Source: Lentzea terrae
GTDB taxonomy: Bacteria > Actinomycetota > Actinomycetes > Mycobacteriales > Pseudonocardiaceae
Assembly (NCBI RefSeq): GCF_003265345.1
Contig: NZ_QFWW01000006.1
Span: 428,985-492,984, forward strand
Reading direction: 5' to 3'
DNA length: 64,000 bases
The notes under the pieces are model-generated. The model was not told where the DNA came from. It ran no database searches and was given only the letters and a program-made list of their open reading frames with translations. Positions 53,353 through 61,972 of this stretch are shown piece by piece (position 1 is the stretch's first letter; each line of letters opens with the position of its first letter). A program made the translations under genes and the position numbers.

Positions 53353-53383
53353 TCGCCTCCCGTAACCGGTCCCGCTGAACGAT

Positions 53384-53419
53384 CCAAACGAGACGCGAAG
53401 GTACACGCCAATCGTTTGG
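53384..53419. promoter_or_regulatory. Inverted repeat CCAAACGA-N20-TCGTTTGG
   Basis: Perfect 8-bp arms (53384-53391, 53412-53419) directly before a TAATCT -10-like box (53425-53430) that could drive the chorismatase-like gene at 53456. Candidate operator. Confidence 0.5.
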
Positions 53420-53455
53420 CGACTTAATCTGGCCCGGTCGCCTGCGAAAGGGCCA

Positions 53456-54322
53456 GTGATGACTCGTCAGTTGCGAGCTCGTGCGCTTTCTTCGAGGTTC
53501 GAGCCACTGGACTCCGTTCCGGACGACCCTGCCCGCTCCAGGCTGGGCGTCGTGCGGTTCGCCGGCACGTCGTTCAACCCGGTGCTGCGGGCAGGGCATC
53601 CGGAACTGACGGTGCACCTGGCCGAGGACGAGCAGCACGGCTTCGCCGAGGTCTGGACGAGCTCGCGCGGCGTCGAGTCCGGCGAGCACAAGGCGATCAC
53701 CTACGCCCACGACGGCGAATACCTGTTCTGCGCCGGGCGGATTCCGCCGTGCGACGAGTTCACCTACGCGGGCCGGCTCGCGTTCCGGGCGGCACTCGAG
53801 CTCGCCGGGAAGCTCGGCTACCACCACGTCTTCCGGATGTGGAACTACCTGCAGGACCTCAGCCCGCAGACCTACCGCGAGTTCCTGCTGGGCCAGGCGG
53901 AAGCGTTCGCGAAACGCCCGGTCACGTGGAGCGGCCTGCCCGCGGCGACGGTGGTCGGCTCACGCGGCGGCGGGATCGCGTTCCACTTCCTGGCCTGCCG
54001 CACCGGCATGCCGATCACGCTCATCGCACCCAGCGGCGCGCGGGGCGTCTACCTGCACGGCAGGCTGTTCTTCACGGCGCCGTCGCTGGACGACGCCGAG
54101 GAGCTGATGAGCGCGGTCAACCTCGCCAACTGGGGCATCGAGGACGGTTTCGGGCTGCACGACATCACGACGCTGAAGGCCTACGCGCGGCAACCGGGTG
54201 ATCTTTCGCTGGCCAGGTTCGACTGCGACACTCGGCTGGATCGCGAGACGAGCGTGGCATATCTGCTGGCCACACTGCTGTCGGAGGACCGCGCGGTGGA
54301 ATTCGAGGGTGTCGCGGGCTGA
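53456..54322 (+). CDS. Divergent chorismatase (FkbO/Hyg5/XanB2-like)
   Basis: 288 residues, shorter than the ~340 usual. Family-like segments: HHVFRMWNYLQDLS (FWNY block, ~122-135), LPAATVVGSRGGGIAFHFLA (~161-180) and the C-terminal HDITTLKAYARQPGDL block. Family members hydrolyse chorismate to a dihydroxy or hydroxybenzoate product. The usual central NPxQVxAYxYPxxYGP stretch and GHES(R)H loop are absent or unrecognisable, so activity is doubtful. Start GTG 53456 or ATG 53459 after GAAAGG. Confidence 0.65.
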   Translation: MMTRQLRARALSSRFEPLDSVPDDPARSRLGVVRFAGTSFNPVLRAGHPELTVHLAEDEQHGFAEVWTSSRGVESGEHKAITYAHDGEYLFCAGRIPPCDEFTYAGRLAFRAALELAGKLGYHHVFRMWNYLQDLSPQTYREFLLGQAEAFAKRPVTWSGLPAATVVGSRGGGIAFHFLACRTGMPITLIAPSGARGVYLHGRLFFTAPSLDDAEELMSAVNLANWGIEDGFGLHDITTLKAYARQPGDLSLARFDCDTRLDRETSVAYLLATLLSEDRAVEFEGVAG

Positions 54323-54381
54323 CGCCGTTCGACAACGTCGTTCGATTCCCGTTCGACACTGCGAACACTTGAATTCTCAAC

Positions 54382-54387
54382 TATTCT
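54382..54387 (+). promoter_or_regulatory. Leaderless -10 box (TATTCT) for the VOC gene
   Basis: TATTCT ends 7 nt before ATG 54395. Three GTTCGA direct repeats lie upstream (54327, 54340, 54351). Confidence 0.5.
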
Positions 54388-54394
54388 CACCCTC

Positions 54395-54913
54395 ATGCCA
54401 CAGCCAGAGGGTGCCGAGCTCGACGCGATCAGGGCCAAGCGGGACGAGCTGCACGAGAAGTACGTCAGGCCGCTCGACGAACGCGGCGGTTCGCCCACTC
54501 GCGGCGTCCACCACATCGCGTTGATCTGCAAGGACGTCGAGGAGACCATCAAGTTCTACCAGGAGTTCCTCGGTTTCCCGCTGGTGGAGCTCGTGGAGAA
54601 CCGCGACTACCGCGGCTCCAGCCACTTCTTCTTCGACCTCGGCCACAAGAACCTGCTGGGGTTCTTCGACTTCCCCGGCCACGACCACCCGGCGTTCATG
54701 GAGACGATCGGCGCCGTGCAGCACCTGGCGCTGTCCATCTCCCCCGAGCGGTTCGACGAGATCAAGGCCAAGCTGGACGAAGCGGGGATCGAGTACCTGG
54801 GCCCCGACCGGGGCGTCGAGGACAGCCTGTACATCCGCGACCCCAACGGTGTAGGGATTGAGTTCTACCGCGAGGTACTCGGCGAGTTCGAGGGCACGAC
54901 TTTGATCAAGTAG
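54395..54913 (+). CDS. VOC-family (glyoxalase/dioxygenase-fold) protein
   Basis: 172 residues. After a ~35-residue charged helix, paired beta-alpha-beta modules start at [19 protein letters not shown] and end [14 protein letters not shown], giving His and Glu metal ligands in the usual positions. Substrate unknown. It lies 14 nt before the mycothiol-dependent formaldehyde dehydrogenase, so it may act on a related thiol adduct. Confidence 0.85.
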   Translation: MPQPEGAELDAIRAKRDELHEKYVRPLDERGGSPTRGVHHIALICKDVEETIKFYQEFLGFPLVELVENRDYRGSSHFFFDLGHKNLLGFFDFPGHDHPAFMETIGAVQHLALSISPERFDEIKAKLDEAGIEYLGPDRGVEDSLYIRDPNGVGIEFYREVLGEFEGTTLIK

Positions 54914-54927
54914 AACGGAGTCGCAGC

Positions 54928-56016
54928 GTGGCGCAAGAGGTCAAAGGCGTTGTCGCCAGAGGAAAGGGCCAGCCGGTCGAACTGACCACTGTGCTCGTTC
55001 CCGATCCCGGTCCCGGTGAGGCCGTGGTTCGCGTGCAGGCGTGCGGTGTCTGCCACACCGACCTGCACTACCGCGAGGGCGGCATCAACGACGAGTTCCC
55101 GTTCCTGCTGGGCCACGAGGCCGCGGGCGTCGTGGAGTCGGTGGGCGACGGCGTGGTGGACCTCGCGCCCGGCGACTTCGTCGTGCTGAACTGGCGCGCC
55201 GTCTGCGGCACCTGCCGTGCGTGTCGTCGTGGCAAGCCCTGGTACTGCTTCTCGACGTTCAACGCCGCGCAGCCCATGACGCTGGCGGACGGCACCAAGC
55301 TGTCGCCCGCTTTGGGCATCGGCGCGTTCGTCGAGAAAACTCTGGTCCACTCAGGACAGTGCACGAAAGTCGATCCGTCGGCCCGCGCCGCCGCCGTGGG
55401 GCTCCTGGGCTGCGGCGTGATGGCCGGCGTGGGCGCCGCCATGAACACCGGCGGCGTGACCAGAGGCGACTCGGTGGCCGTGATCGGCTGCGGCGGCGTG
55501 GGCGACGGCGCCATCGCGGGCGCCCGCCTAGCCGGTGCCGCGAAGATCATCGCCGTCGACACCGACCCCCGAAAGCTGGAGTGGGCCAAGGGTTTCGGCG
55601 CCACGCACACCATCAACGTCCGCGACGTCGACGACGTGGTTGTGGAAATCCAGCGCCTGACCGAAGGTTTCGGTGCGGACGTGGTGATCGACGCGGTGGG
55701 CCGCCCGGAAACCTGGAAGCAGGCCTTCTACGCCCGCGACCTGGCCGGAACCGTTGTCCTGGTGGGCGTTCCGACCCCGGACATGAAGCTCGAGATGCCG
55801 ATGATCGACTTCTTCTCCCGCGGTGGTTCGCTGAAGTCGTCCTGGTACGGCGACTGCCTGCCGTCGCGCGACTTCCCGATGCTCGTCGACCTGTACCAGC
55901 AGGGCCGCTTCGACCTGGACGCGTTCGTCACGGAGGAGATTCCGCTGGACGGCGTGGAAGCCGCCTTCGAGAAGATGCACCACGGCGACGTGCTGCGATC
56001 GGTCGTGGTCTTCTGA
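54928..56016 (+). CDS. mscR: S-(hydroxymethyl)mycothiol dehydrogenase
   Basis: 362 residues, class-III zinc alcohol dehydrogenase. Catalytic zinc site [14 protein letters not shown] and [12 protein letters not shown]; structural zinc Cys set [18 protein letters not shown] site [12 protein letters not shown]. It oxidises the formaldehyde-mycothiol adduct to S-formylmycothiol, and formaldehyde and NO detoxification is the known role. Its TGATG overlap with the following MBL gene matches the mycobacterial mscR neighbourhood. Confidence 0.92.
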   Translation: MAQEVKGVVARGKGQPVELTTVLVPDPGPGEAVVRVQACGVCHTDLHYREGGINDEFPFLLGHEAAGVVESVGDGVVDLAPGDFVVLNWRAVCGTCRACRRGKPWYCFSTFNAAQPMTLADGTKLSPALGIGAFVEKTLVHSGQCTKVDPSARAAAVGLLGCGVMAGVGAAMNTGGVTRGDSVAVIGCGGVGDGAIAGARLAGAAKIIAVDTDPRKLEWAKGFGATHTINVRDVDDVVVEIQRLTEGFGADVVIDAVGRPETWKQAFYARDLAGTVVLVGVPTPDMKLEMPMIDFFSRGGSLKSSWYGDCLPSRDFPMLVDLYQQGRFDLDAFVTEEIPLDGVEAAFEKMHHGDVLRSVVVF

Positions 56017-56615
56017 TGGCTCTGCGGGTCGACCACACCGTCACGTCCGGCACGTTCTCGCTGGACGGCGAAACCTTCGACGTGGACAACAACGTCTGGG
56101 TCGTCGGCGACTCCACCGAGTGTGTCGTCATCGACGCGCCGCACGACGTGGACGCGATCCTCAAAGTGGTTGATGGGCGGCGCGTTGTGGCGATTCTGCT
56201 GACGCACGCCCACGACGACCACGTCCGCGTCGCGCCGGACCTGGCGCATGCGACCGGTGCGCCGTTGGCTCTGCACCAGGACGACCACGTCGTGTGGTCG
56301 TTGACCCACACCGGTGTGATCCCGCACCAGGCGTTGGAAGACGGCCAGGTGATCGAGGTGGCCGGCGAGGAGATCCACGTGCTGCACACGCCTGGGCATT
56401 CGCCTGGCGCGGTGTGCTTTTACGTGCCGTCGCTCGGTGCGGTGTTCACGGGCGACACGCTGTTCCAGGGCGGGCCGGGCGCGACCGGGCGGTCGTTCTC
56501 GGACCGGCCGACGATCGAGAAGTCCATCCGGGAGAAGCTGCTGACGCTGCCCGGCGAGACCGTGGTGCACACAGGCCACGGCCCGGACACGACGATCGCC
56601 GCTGAGGTGTTCTAG
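56016..56615 (+). CDS. Metallo-beta-lactamase-fold hydrolase coupled to mscR
   Basis: 199 residues. The zinc motif THAHDDH and later HTPGHSPG and GHGPDT identify the MBL fold, glyoxalase-II-like. It starts on the mscR stop (TGATG). Likely hydrolyses S-formylmycothiol or a related thioester, which would regenerate mycothiol (inference from context). Its TAG stop lies in the left terminal repeat of a MITE-like element. Confidence 0.9.
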   Translation: MALRVDHTVTSGTFSLDGETFDVDNNVWVVGDSTECVVIDAPHDVDAILKVVDGRRVVAILLTHAHDDHVRVAPDLAHATGAPLALHQDDHVVWSLTHTGVIPHQALEDGQVIEVAGEEIHVLHTPGHSPGAVCFYVPSLGAVFTGDTLFQGGPGATGRSFSDRPTIEKSIREKLLTLPGETVVHTGHGPDTTIAAEVF

Positions 56616-56779
56616 TGGTGTGGCCCGGAACGTTGCCGGGGGAATTCGCGGTCAGACGGGTGCATCGTGGTGCCGCCCCCGCGTCCTCGTACTGGTTGTA
56701 CGGGGGCGCGGGGGGCGGTGCCGCGAGGCGCCCTGCTGAGCGTGGATTACCTCGCCAACGTTCCGGGACGCGCCACTAG
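56612..56779. mobile_element. 168-bp MITE-like element with 24-bp imperfect terminal inverted repeats
   Basis: The ends 56612-56635 and 56756-56779 are inverted repeats matching at 21 of 24 positions (shared core CCCGGAACGTTG) and both close with CTAG. Inside, 56671-56722 folds into a long GC hairpin. No coding capacity. The CTAG ends could be a 4-bp target duplication of an IS5-like element. Both convergent genes take their TAG stops from the repeat. A very large bidirectional terminator is the alternative. Confidence 0.6.
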
Positions 56780-57165
56780 GTCTCGGGAAAGACGATGTCG
56801 ACGGACTCGGGGAACTCGACCGAGTCCGTCAGCACGAAGAACGGGTTCGGGCCCGGCTCCAGGTAGAAGGTCATCGTCACGGTGTCCTCGGGGTCGCGCA
56901 GCACGATCTTCCCGCGGGACAGCAGCAGCGTGCCGGCGAAGTACGGCAACGTCGCGTCGCTCGATTCCGGCTCGCCGCGCCACACCCGCACGGTGACCAT
57001 CCCGTCCACCGACGGCATGACGCAGAAGACGACGGCGTCGGCCGTAACGTTGTACTTCACCTCGTCGGGGTTCCACGAGTCGTGTCGCCCCATCAGCGGG
57101 TCTTCCTCCAGCAGCAGGCAGCCGTGACCGGCAGCCGCGGTGAAGGCCCCCATCAGTTCACCCAT
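56776..57165 (-). CDS. Small protein of unknown function
   Basis: 129 residues, soluble, mostly beta by eye, two cysteines. It begins 2 nt after the enoyl-CoA hydratase stop on the same strand, so the two form an operon. No family recognised. Its final codon and stop lie in the right terminal repeat of the MITE-like element. Confidence 0.7.
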   Translation of the reverse strand: MGELMGAFTAAAGHGCLLLEEDPLMGRHDSWNPDEVKYNVTADAVVFCVMPSVDGMVTVRVWRGEPESSDATLPYFAGTLLLSRGKIVLRDPEDTVTMTFYLEPGPNPFFVLTDSVEFPESVDIVFPET

Positions 57166-57167
57166 GG

Positions 57168-57926
57168 CTAGAACTTAGGCGGGCGCTTCTCCAGAAACGC
57201 GGAGACGCCCTCCTCGTACTCGGCGCTGGACGCGGCCTCCGCGTACAGCGCCCGCACGAAGTCGTCCTCGTGCCCACCGTCGGTGATCGAGTTGATGATC
57301 TTCTTGGCACCCCGCACCGACACCTGCGCGCGACCGGCGATCTGTTCGGACAGTTCCTTCACCCGCGCGTCCAAGGACTCCACGACCTCGTTGACGAGAC
57401 CGATCCGCAACGCCGTCGCCGAGTCGATCAAATCGGCCGAGAACAGGATCTGCTTCGCCCACGCGGGCCCGACCGCGTGCACGAGCGCCTTGGTGGAGGT
57501 GAAGTTGTAAACGATGCCGAGTTTCGCGGGCGTGATCCCGAATCGCGCATCGGCAGACGCCACCCGAATGTCGCAGGCGAGGGCGATCTCGCACCCACCG
57601 CCGACACAGAATCCGGAAATCGCGGCAATCGTAGGCTTGTCCAGTTGAGCAATGGCGCGTTCCCCGTTGTGCACCGCCTCGCCGTAGTGCGCGGCGCCCG
57701 CGGCGCCCCGGCGCAACGTCGAGAACTCCGCGATGTCGGCACCGGCGGAGAAGTGCTCGCCGCCGCGCACCACGAGCACGCGGATGCTCTGATCAGCGGA
57801 AACCTCGGACATCAACGATGGCAGAGCCGACCACATCTCGTAGCTCATCGCGTTGCGCTTGGCCGGCCGGTTGATCGTCAACGTGGCGACCGGACCGGCC
57901 GCGGACAGCTCCAGGAACTCGCTCAC
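57168..57926 (-). CDS. Enoyl-CoA hydratase/isomerase
   Basis: 252 residues from GTG 57926, chosen because a TATCGT box lies exactly 7 nt upstream (an ATG at 57944 would put the box inside the gene). Crotonase-fold signatures: GGEHFSAGADIAEF oxyanion segment and ISGFCVGGGCEIALACD. The second catalytic-Glu position is occupied by TPAKLGIVYNF, so hydratase rather than another crotonase reaction is not certain. Confidence 0.9.
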   Translation of the reverse strand: MSEFLELSAAGPVATLTINRPAKRNAMSYEMWSALPSLMSEVSADQSIRVLVVRGGEHFSAGADIAEFSTLRRGAAGAAHYGEAVHNGERAIAQLDKPTIAAISGFCVGGGCEIALACDIRVASADARFGITPAKLGIVYNFTSTKALVHAVGPAWAKQILFSADLIDSATALRIGLVNEVVESLDARVKELSEQIAGRAQVSVRGAKKIINSITDGGHEDDFVRALYAEAASSAEYEEGVSAFLEKRPPKF

Positions 57927-57933
57927 AGGCCGC

Positions 57934-57939
57934 ACGATA
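57934..57939 (-). promoter_or_regulatory. Leaderless -10 box (TATCGT, minus strand) for the hydratase operon
   Basis: TATCGT lies 7 nt before GTG 57926. Confidence 0.5.
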
Positions 57940-58028
57940 CCCATCGGCTTGTGGCGCCACGCCCGGTCTCAGATGGGAAGAATGCGTTCGCGTCCTTGTA
58001 AGGTCCCTTGCCGAAGAAGGGAGGACGC

Positions 58029-58997
58029 GTGACCGCGGCAGGCATCGGCGCCTCCACACTGCGGACGTTCGCGGTGCGGTTGCGCACAAGTGCGCCGGTC
58101 TCCGCGCGCATCCTCTCGGAACTCGCGAGCGAACTCGACCGCGGCGGGCCGGTGGCCGACCTGCTCTGTTCGCACACGGCCGTGCACAGCCCGCTCTTCG
58201 GCATCCAGGCGCTCGCGGGCGTGCGGCTGCTGATGCTGTCCGGAAAGGCGCCGGAGCTGAGCCAGCGGTTCGCCAGCGCGCACGCCGCCGCGATGGCCGG
58301 CGAGTCCGACTCGACGGCGCTGCTGGCCTGGCTCGCGGCGCGGCGGGCGATCGTCGAGAACGCGGGCGAGATCCTGGCTGCGCTCGACCGCACGGTTCAG
58401 CAGCACCAGCCGAAGACGGCCGGGTTCCTGTTGCGGGGCCTGACCATGATCGGCGCGCCCAGGATCAGGCTGCTGGAGCTCGGCGCCTGCGCCGGCCTCA
58501 ACCTGATCCTGGACCGCTACCGCTGGTTCGGGCTCGGCTGGGAGTGGGGCGAGAAGGACTCGCCCGTGCGCCTCGCCGCCGTCGGACCGCAGCCGCCCGA
58601 GCTGGAGATCGTCGAACGCGCCGGCTGCGACCTGCAACCGCGCGACCCGTCGGATCCCAAGCACGCGATGATCCTGCACTCGTTCATCCCGCCGGAGCAC
58701 GACGCGCTGCGGTGGGACCTCGACGACGCCATCGAGCTGGCCGCCAAGGTCGGTGTGAAGGTCGACCGCTCGCCCGCCGGACGGTGGCTGCGCGAGAACC
58801 TCGTGCCGCCCGACGAACGCGGCACGTACACGGTGATCTGGCACAGCTCGTTCTGGCCGTACCTGACCGAAGACGAACGCAACGAGATCGAGACGACGCT
58901 GACGGCCGCGGCGGGCTCCATGCCGCTCGCGCGCGTTTCCTACGAGTCGATCGACTTCCGCTCAAACCCGAGGCTGACGGTCACCATCTACAGCTAG
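58029..58997 (+). CDS. DUF2332 protein
   Basis: 322 residues from GTG 58029 with GAAGGGAGGA 5 nt upstream. DUF2332 hallmarks: LLELGACAGLNLILDRYRW near 160 (a SAM-methyltransferase-like glycine motif) and WHSSFWPYLTEDERN near 285. Widespread actinobacterial family of unknown function. It ends 36 nt inside the convergent serine hydrolase gene. Confidence 0.88.
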   Translation: MTAAGIGASTLRTFAVRLRTSAPVSARILSELASELDRGGPVADLLCSHTAVHSPLFGIQALAGVRLLMLSGKAPELSQRFASAHAAAMAGESDSTALLAWLAARRAIVENAGEILAALDRTVQQHQPKTAGFLLRGLTMIGAPRIRLLELGACAGLNLILDRYRWFGLGWEWGEKDSPVRLAAVGPQPPELEIVERAGCDLQPRDPSDPKHAMILHSFIPPEHDALRWDLDDAIELAAKVGVKVDRSPAGRWLRENLVPPDERGTYTVIWHSSFWPYLTEDERNEIETTLTAAAGSMPLARVSYESIDFRSNPRLTVTIYS

Positions 58998-59936
58998 GAC
59001 GCGAAACTCCGCCAGCGCCTCGTCGATCGCGGAACTGTTCCACCGCTGGAGGTTCAGCGCGAGCGACACCTGCCGCTTGCCGTCCGGGCTGTGGAACGAC
59101 CACGTGCCCGCACCCCACACCGAACCGTCGTGCCCCCAGAAACCGTTGTGCTCGTGCAACCCGAACCCGTAAGAGACCGTCGAACCGTCGAACGCGACCA
59201 CCGGGCCGGTCTTCTGCATCTCCCGCAACGACTCCGGCGACACGATCTTGCCGTCGAGCAGGGCGGCGAAGAACAGGTTGAGGTCCTCCACCGTCGAGAT
59301 CAGCGACGCCGCAACGCCGACCCACGACATGTCGTAGACGCTGTAGTCGCGCGGCGGATCGAGCAACCCGAACAGCGCCTCGTACATCGGCGCGTGCGGC
59401 CCCTCGATCCGTGACCCCACCGGGAACATCGTGTTGCGCAGCCCCGCGCGTTCGATGACGTTCCTGGTGATCCACCGCTCGGCCGTCATGCCGGTGACCG
59501 ACTCGATCAGCCGCCCCAGCAGCAGATAGCCGGTGTTGGAGTAGGTGCCCGCTGGAACAGCAGGCGCGTCGACGCCCAGCTTGATCAGCTCGCGCGGGTA
59601 GAAGTGCCGGAACTGGTTGTCGTCCAAGCTCTTCGGCGACCCCTCCAGCAGCGACGGGAACGCCAGGAACCGGTAGTCCGCGAGACCGCTGGTCATGTTC
59701 AGCAACATCCGGACCGTCGCCTCGCCGTGGACCGGCTGGTCCAGCCCGATCTTCCCGCGCTCCACCAGTTGCAACACAGCCGCCGCGGTGAACGTCTTGG
59801 TGACGCTGCCGACGCGGTGGCGCGCGGACGGCGTGACATCCCCGAAAGCGCCCTGCCACACGTGCCCGTTGTCGCGCACTTCCGCCCACACAGCAGGAAC
59901 TCCGGCCCGGTGGATCGCCTCCAGCGCCGCCTTCAC
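58962..59936 (-). CDS. Beta-lactamase-class-C-like serine hydrolase
   Basis: 324 residues from GTG 59936 (overlaps the esterase stop, GTGA). Catalytic motifs: SVTK near 44-47 in HRVGSVTKTFTAA, YSNTGY near 140 and HDG near 283. No signal peptide, so it is cytoplasmic. It is probably an esterase/peptidase of the EstB type rather than a true beta-lactamase. Confidence 0.9.
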   Translation of the reverse strand: MKAALEAIHRAGVPAVWAEVRDNGHVWQGAFGDVTPSARHRVGSVTKTFTAAAVLQLVERGKIGLDQPVHGEATVRMLLNMTSGLADYRFLAFPSLLEGSPKSLDDNQFRHFYPRELIKLGVDAPAVPAGTYSNTGYLLLGRLIESVTGMTAERWITRNVIERAGLRNTMFPVGSRIEGPHAPMYEALFGLLDPPRDYSVYDMSWVGVAASLISTVEDLNLFFAALLDGKIVSPESLREMQKTGPVVAFDGSTVSYGFGLHEHNGFWGHDGSVWGAGTWSFHSPDGKRQVSLALNLQRWNSSAIDEALAEFRVLAVDGDRQPRV

Positions 59937-60820
59937 GTCAGCGCCCGGCGCAGCACGTCGCCGATCTCGGCGAACTGGCGCTGCGACACCTCGGCGGACA
60001 ACAACGCCTGCGAACCGTGGAACGTGCCGGGCCACTGGTGCAGCTCGACCTGCACGTCCGACTGCATGAGCCGCACGGCGTAAGCGATGTCCTCGTCGCG
60101 GTTCGGGCAGAACTCGGCGGTCGCGACGTAGGCGGGCGGCAGGTCCGAGAGATCCTCGGCGCGCGCCGGTGCCGCGTACGGCGTGGCGGGCCGGCCGCCC
60201 AGGTAGTGCGCCCACGCCTGGGTCGCCTTGGCGCGGTTGTACCAGGGCGTTTCGGTGAAGTGCCGCGCCGACCACGTGGTCAGCCGGTCGTCGAGGCCCG
60301 GCTGGTGCAGCAGCTGGAACCGGATCGGCGGCCCCTGCTCGTCACGTGCCTTCAACGTCAACGCCGCCGCCAGCCCGCCGCCCGCACTGTGCCCGGCGAC
60401 CGCGAGCAGATCAGGGTCCGCGGCGTTCTCGTGCGCCCACCGCAGCACCGTCCACGCGTCGTCCAGCGCGGCCGGGAACGGGTTCTCCGGCGCCAACCGG
60501 TAGCCCACCGAGATCACCGTCGCCTGTGACCGTGCGGCCACGCGGGAGGCCCACGGGTGTTCGGTCTCCACGTCGCCGATGCACCAGCCACCGCCGTGCA
60601 TCCAGATGACCGTGCCGCGCGCCTCGAACGGCCGGTAAATCCTGATGGGCACCTCGGGGTCACCGGGCACCACGAGGTCCTCGACCTCCATGCCGTCCGT
60701 CTCCGCCGGGATGCCGACCGCGAGCTTGGCGAGGAACTCCCGCTCCTGCACCACGTCGGTCAGCTCGGCCTTCGGGAAGAACGGGACGAAAGCTTCCAAC
60801 TCGGGATCCATGTGATCCAT
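59933..60820 (-). CDS. Alpha/beta hydrolase, HSL-type esterase
   Basis: 295 residues from ATG 60820 (GGGAGG upstream; ATG 60811 is possible). HSL-family motifs: WMHGGGWCIGD oxyanion hole, AGHSAGGGLAAA nucleophile elbow, and His in WPGTFHGSQA. Acts on short-chain esters. Overlaps the next serine hydrolase, an esterase pair in one operon, with a divergent PucR-type regulator 85 nt away. Confidence 0.92.
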   Translation of the reverse strand: MDHMDPELEAFVPFFPKAELTDVVQEREFLAKLAVGIPAETDGMEVEDLVVPGDPEVPIRIYRPFEARGTVIWMHGGGWCIGDVETEHPWASRVAARSQATVISVGYRLAPENPFPAALDDAWTVLRWAHENAADPDLLAVAGHSAGGGLAAALTLKARDEQGPPIRFQLLHQPGLDDRLTTWSARHFTETPWYNRAKATQAWAHYLGGRPATPYAAPARAEDLSDLPPAYVATAEFCPNRDEDIAYAVRLMQSDVQVELHQWPGTFHGSQALLSAEVSQRQFAEIGDVLRRALT

Positions 60821-60893
60821 CCTCACGATCCTCCCGCCGATCTTCAGCCGACGTGCGTCGCGCAATCCGGCCCGGCCGCGCGCCATTCGTCGC

Positions 60894-60899
60894 TATCGT
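60894..60899 (+). promoter_or_regulatory. Leaderless -10 box (TATCGT) for the PucR-type gene
   Basis: TATCGT ends 6 nt before ATG 60906. Confidence 0.5.
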
Positions 60900-60905
60900 C
60901 GCCGC

Positions 60906-61904
60906 ATGGAGGCATTGGCGACGCGGCTGTCGAACCTCGACTCGCACGTCGAGGGCGCGATCCGGGTGGTGATGTTCTACGACACCCTGATGCGCCGCCG
61001 GGTCGATCTCCCTGCGCTGGCACGGGCTTCGGCGGGGCTGGCCGAGTGCGTCGCCGGGATCCGGTTGCACAGCACCGGCAAGGTGATCCGCATGTCGCCG
61101 GGCGGCACCGCGGCCGCCGCACCACAACTCCCGTCCTGCACCACCGCGATCACCCTCGACGACGAGGAGATCGGCGAGGTCTGGCTCGAACGCACCGGCG
61201 TCGCCAATCCGCTCGACGAAGTGGTGCTGGACCGCCTCGCGCTCGCCGTCGCCGCCGTCGTCGAGCGCTACGGTCCCGCGCGCACCACCATGGCCGACCC
61301 CGCTCTGGTCGAACTGGTCCTCAGCGCCGACAGCGACGAGGCAGGCCGGGCACGAGCCTTGCGGCTGCTGGGTTTCGCACCCGACCAACCGGTGCAGGTG
61401 GCCGCGGTCAGCTCCAGCCTGCCGCTGGACCGGGTCGCCGCAGCGGTCTGCCCGTCCCGCCCCGTCAAAGCAGCCGAGATCGCCGGTGTGGGCGCGGTCC
61501 TCGCGACCAAGCTCGAAGACTTCCCCGAGGGCGTCCGCGCGGGCGTCGGAACTGCGAACTGCCCCGCCCGGTCCTGGCTCGAAGCCCGGACCGCCCTGCG
61601 CTTCACCACCGCGCGCACCCCGGTCGTCCACTACCCGGACCTGGGCGCACTGGCGCTGCTCGCCGAGGTTCCCGCCGACGTCCTGCGCGCGAACGCCGAC
61701 GTCGCCGCGGTGGCCAGATTGTCCGCCGACGACCTCGAAACGTTGGACGCCTACTGCACCACGGGATCACTGCGCCGCGCCGCCGACCTGCTGCACCTGC
61801 ACCACAGCAGCGTTTCCCGCCGCCTCGACCAGATCGGCCGCGTCCTCGACGTGTCAGACGTCGGACGGGTCCGCCTCGCGCTGGCCGCCTTCCGGCTGTT
61901 GTGA
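60906..61904 (+). CDS. PucR/CdaR-type transcriptional regulator
   Basis: 332 residues. The C-terminal HTH reads LDAYCTTGSLRRAADLLHLHHSSVSRRLDQIG (~277-308; recognition helix LHHSSVSRRLDQIG). The N-terminal ~250 residues are a GGDEF-like/GAF sensory region without the GGDEF motif. Divergent from the esterase pair, so it may control them. It has a leaderless promoter. Confidence 0.82.
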   Translation: MEALATRLSNLDSHVEGAIRVVMFYDTLMRRRVDLPALARASAGLAECVAGIRLHSTGKVIRMSPGGTAAAAPQLPSCTTAITLDDEEIGEVWLERTGVANPLDEVVLDRLALAVAAVVERYGPARTTMADPALVELVLSADSDEAGRARALRLLGFAPDQPVQVAAVSSSLPLDRVAAAVCPSRPVKAAEIAGVGAVLATKLEDFPEGVRAGVGTANCPARSWLEARTALRFTTARTPVVHYPDLGALALLAEVPADVLRANADVAAVARLSADDLETLDAYCTTGSLRRAADLLHLHHSSVSRRLDQIGRVLDVSDVGRVRLALAAFRLL

Positions 61905-61972
61905 CGCGGACCGCAAACGTTTACAGTCTTGTTCCAACGCCGCCGTTCGCCTCCGATGGAAGAGGACGTCGA

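Noticed and set aside
54327..54356. Three GTTCGA direct repeats as a CRISPR-like or iteron array
   Set aside because: Only six bases, spacing 13 and 11 nt, no conserved spacer length; at most a regulatory site.
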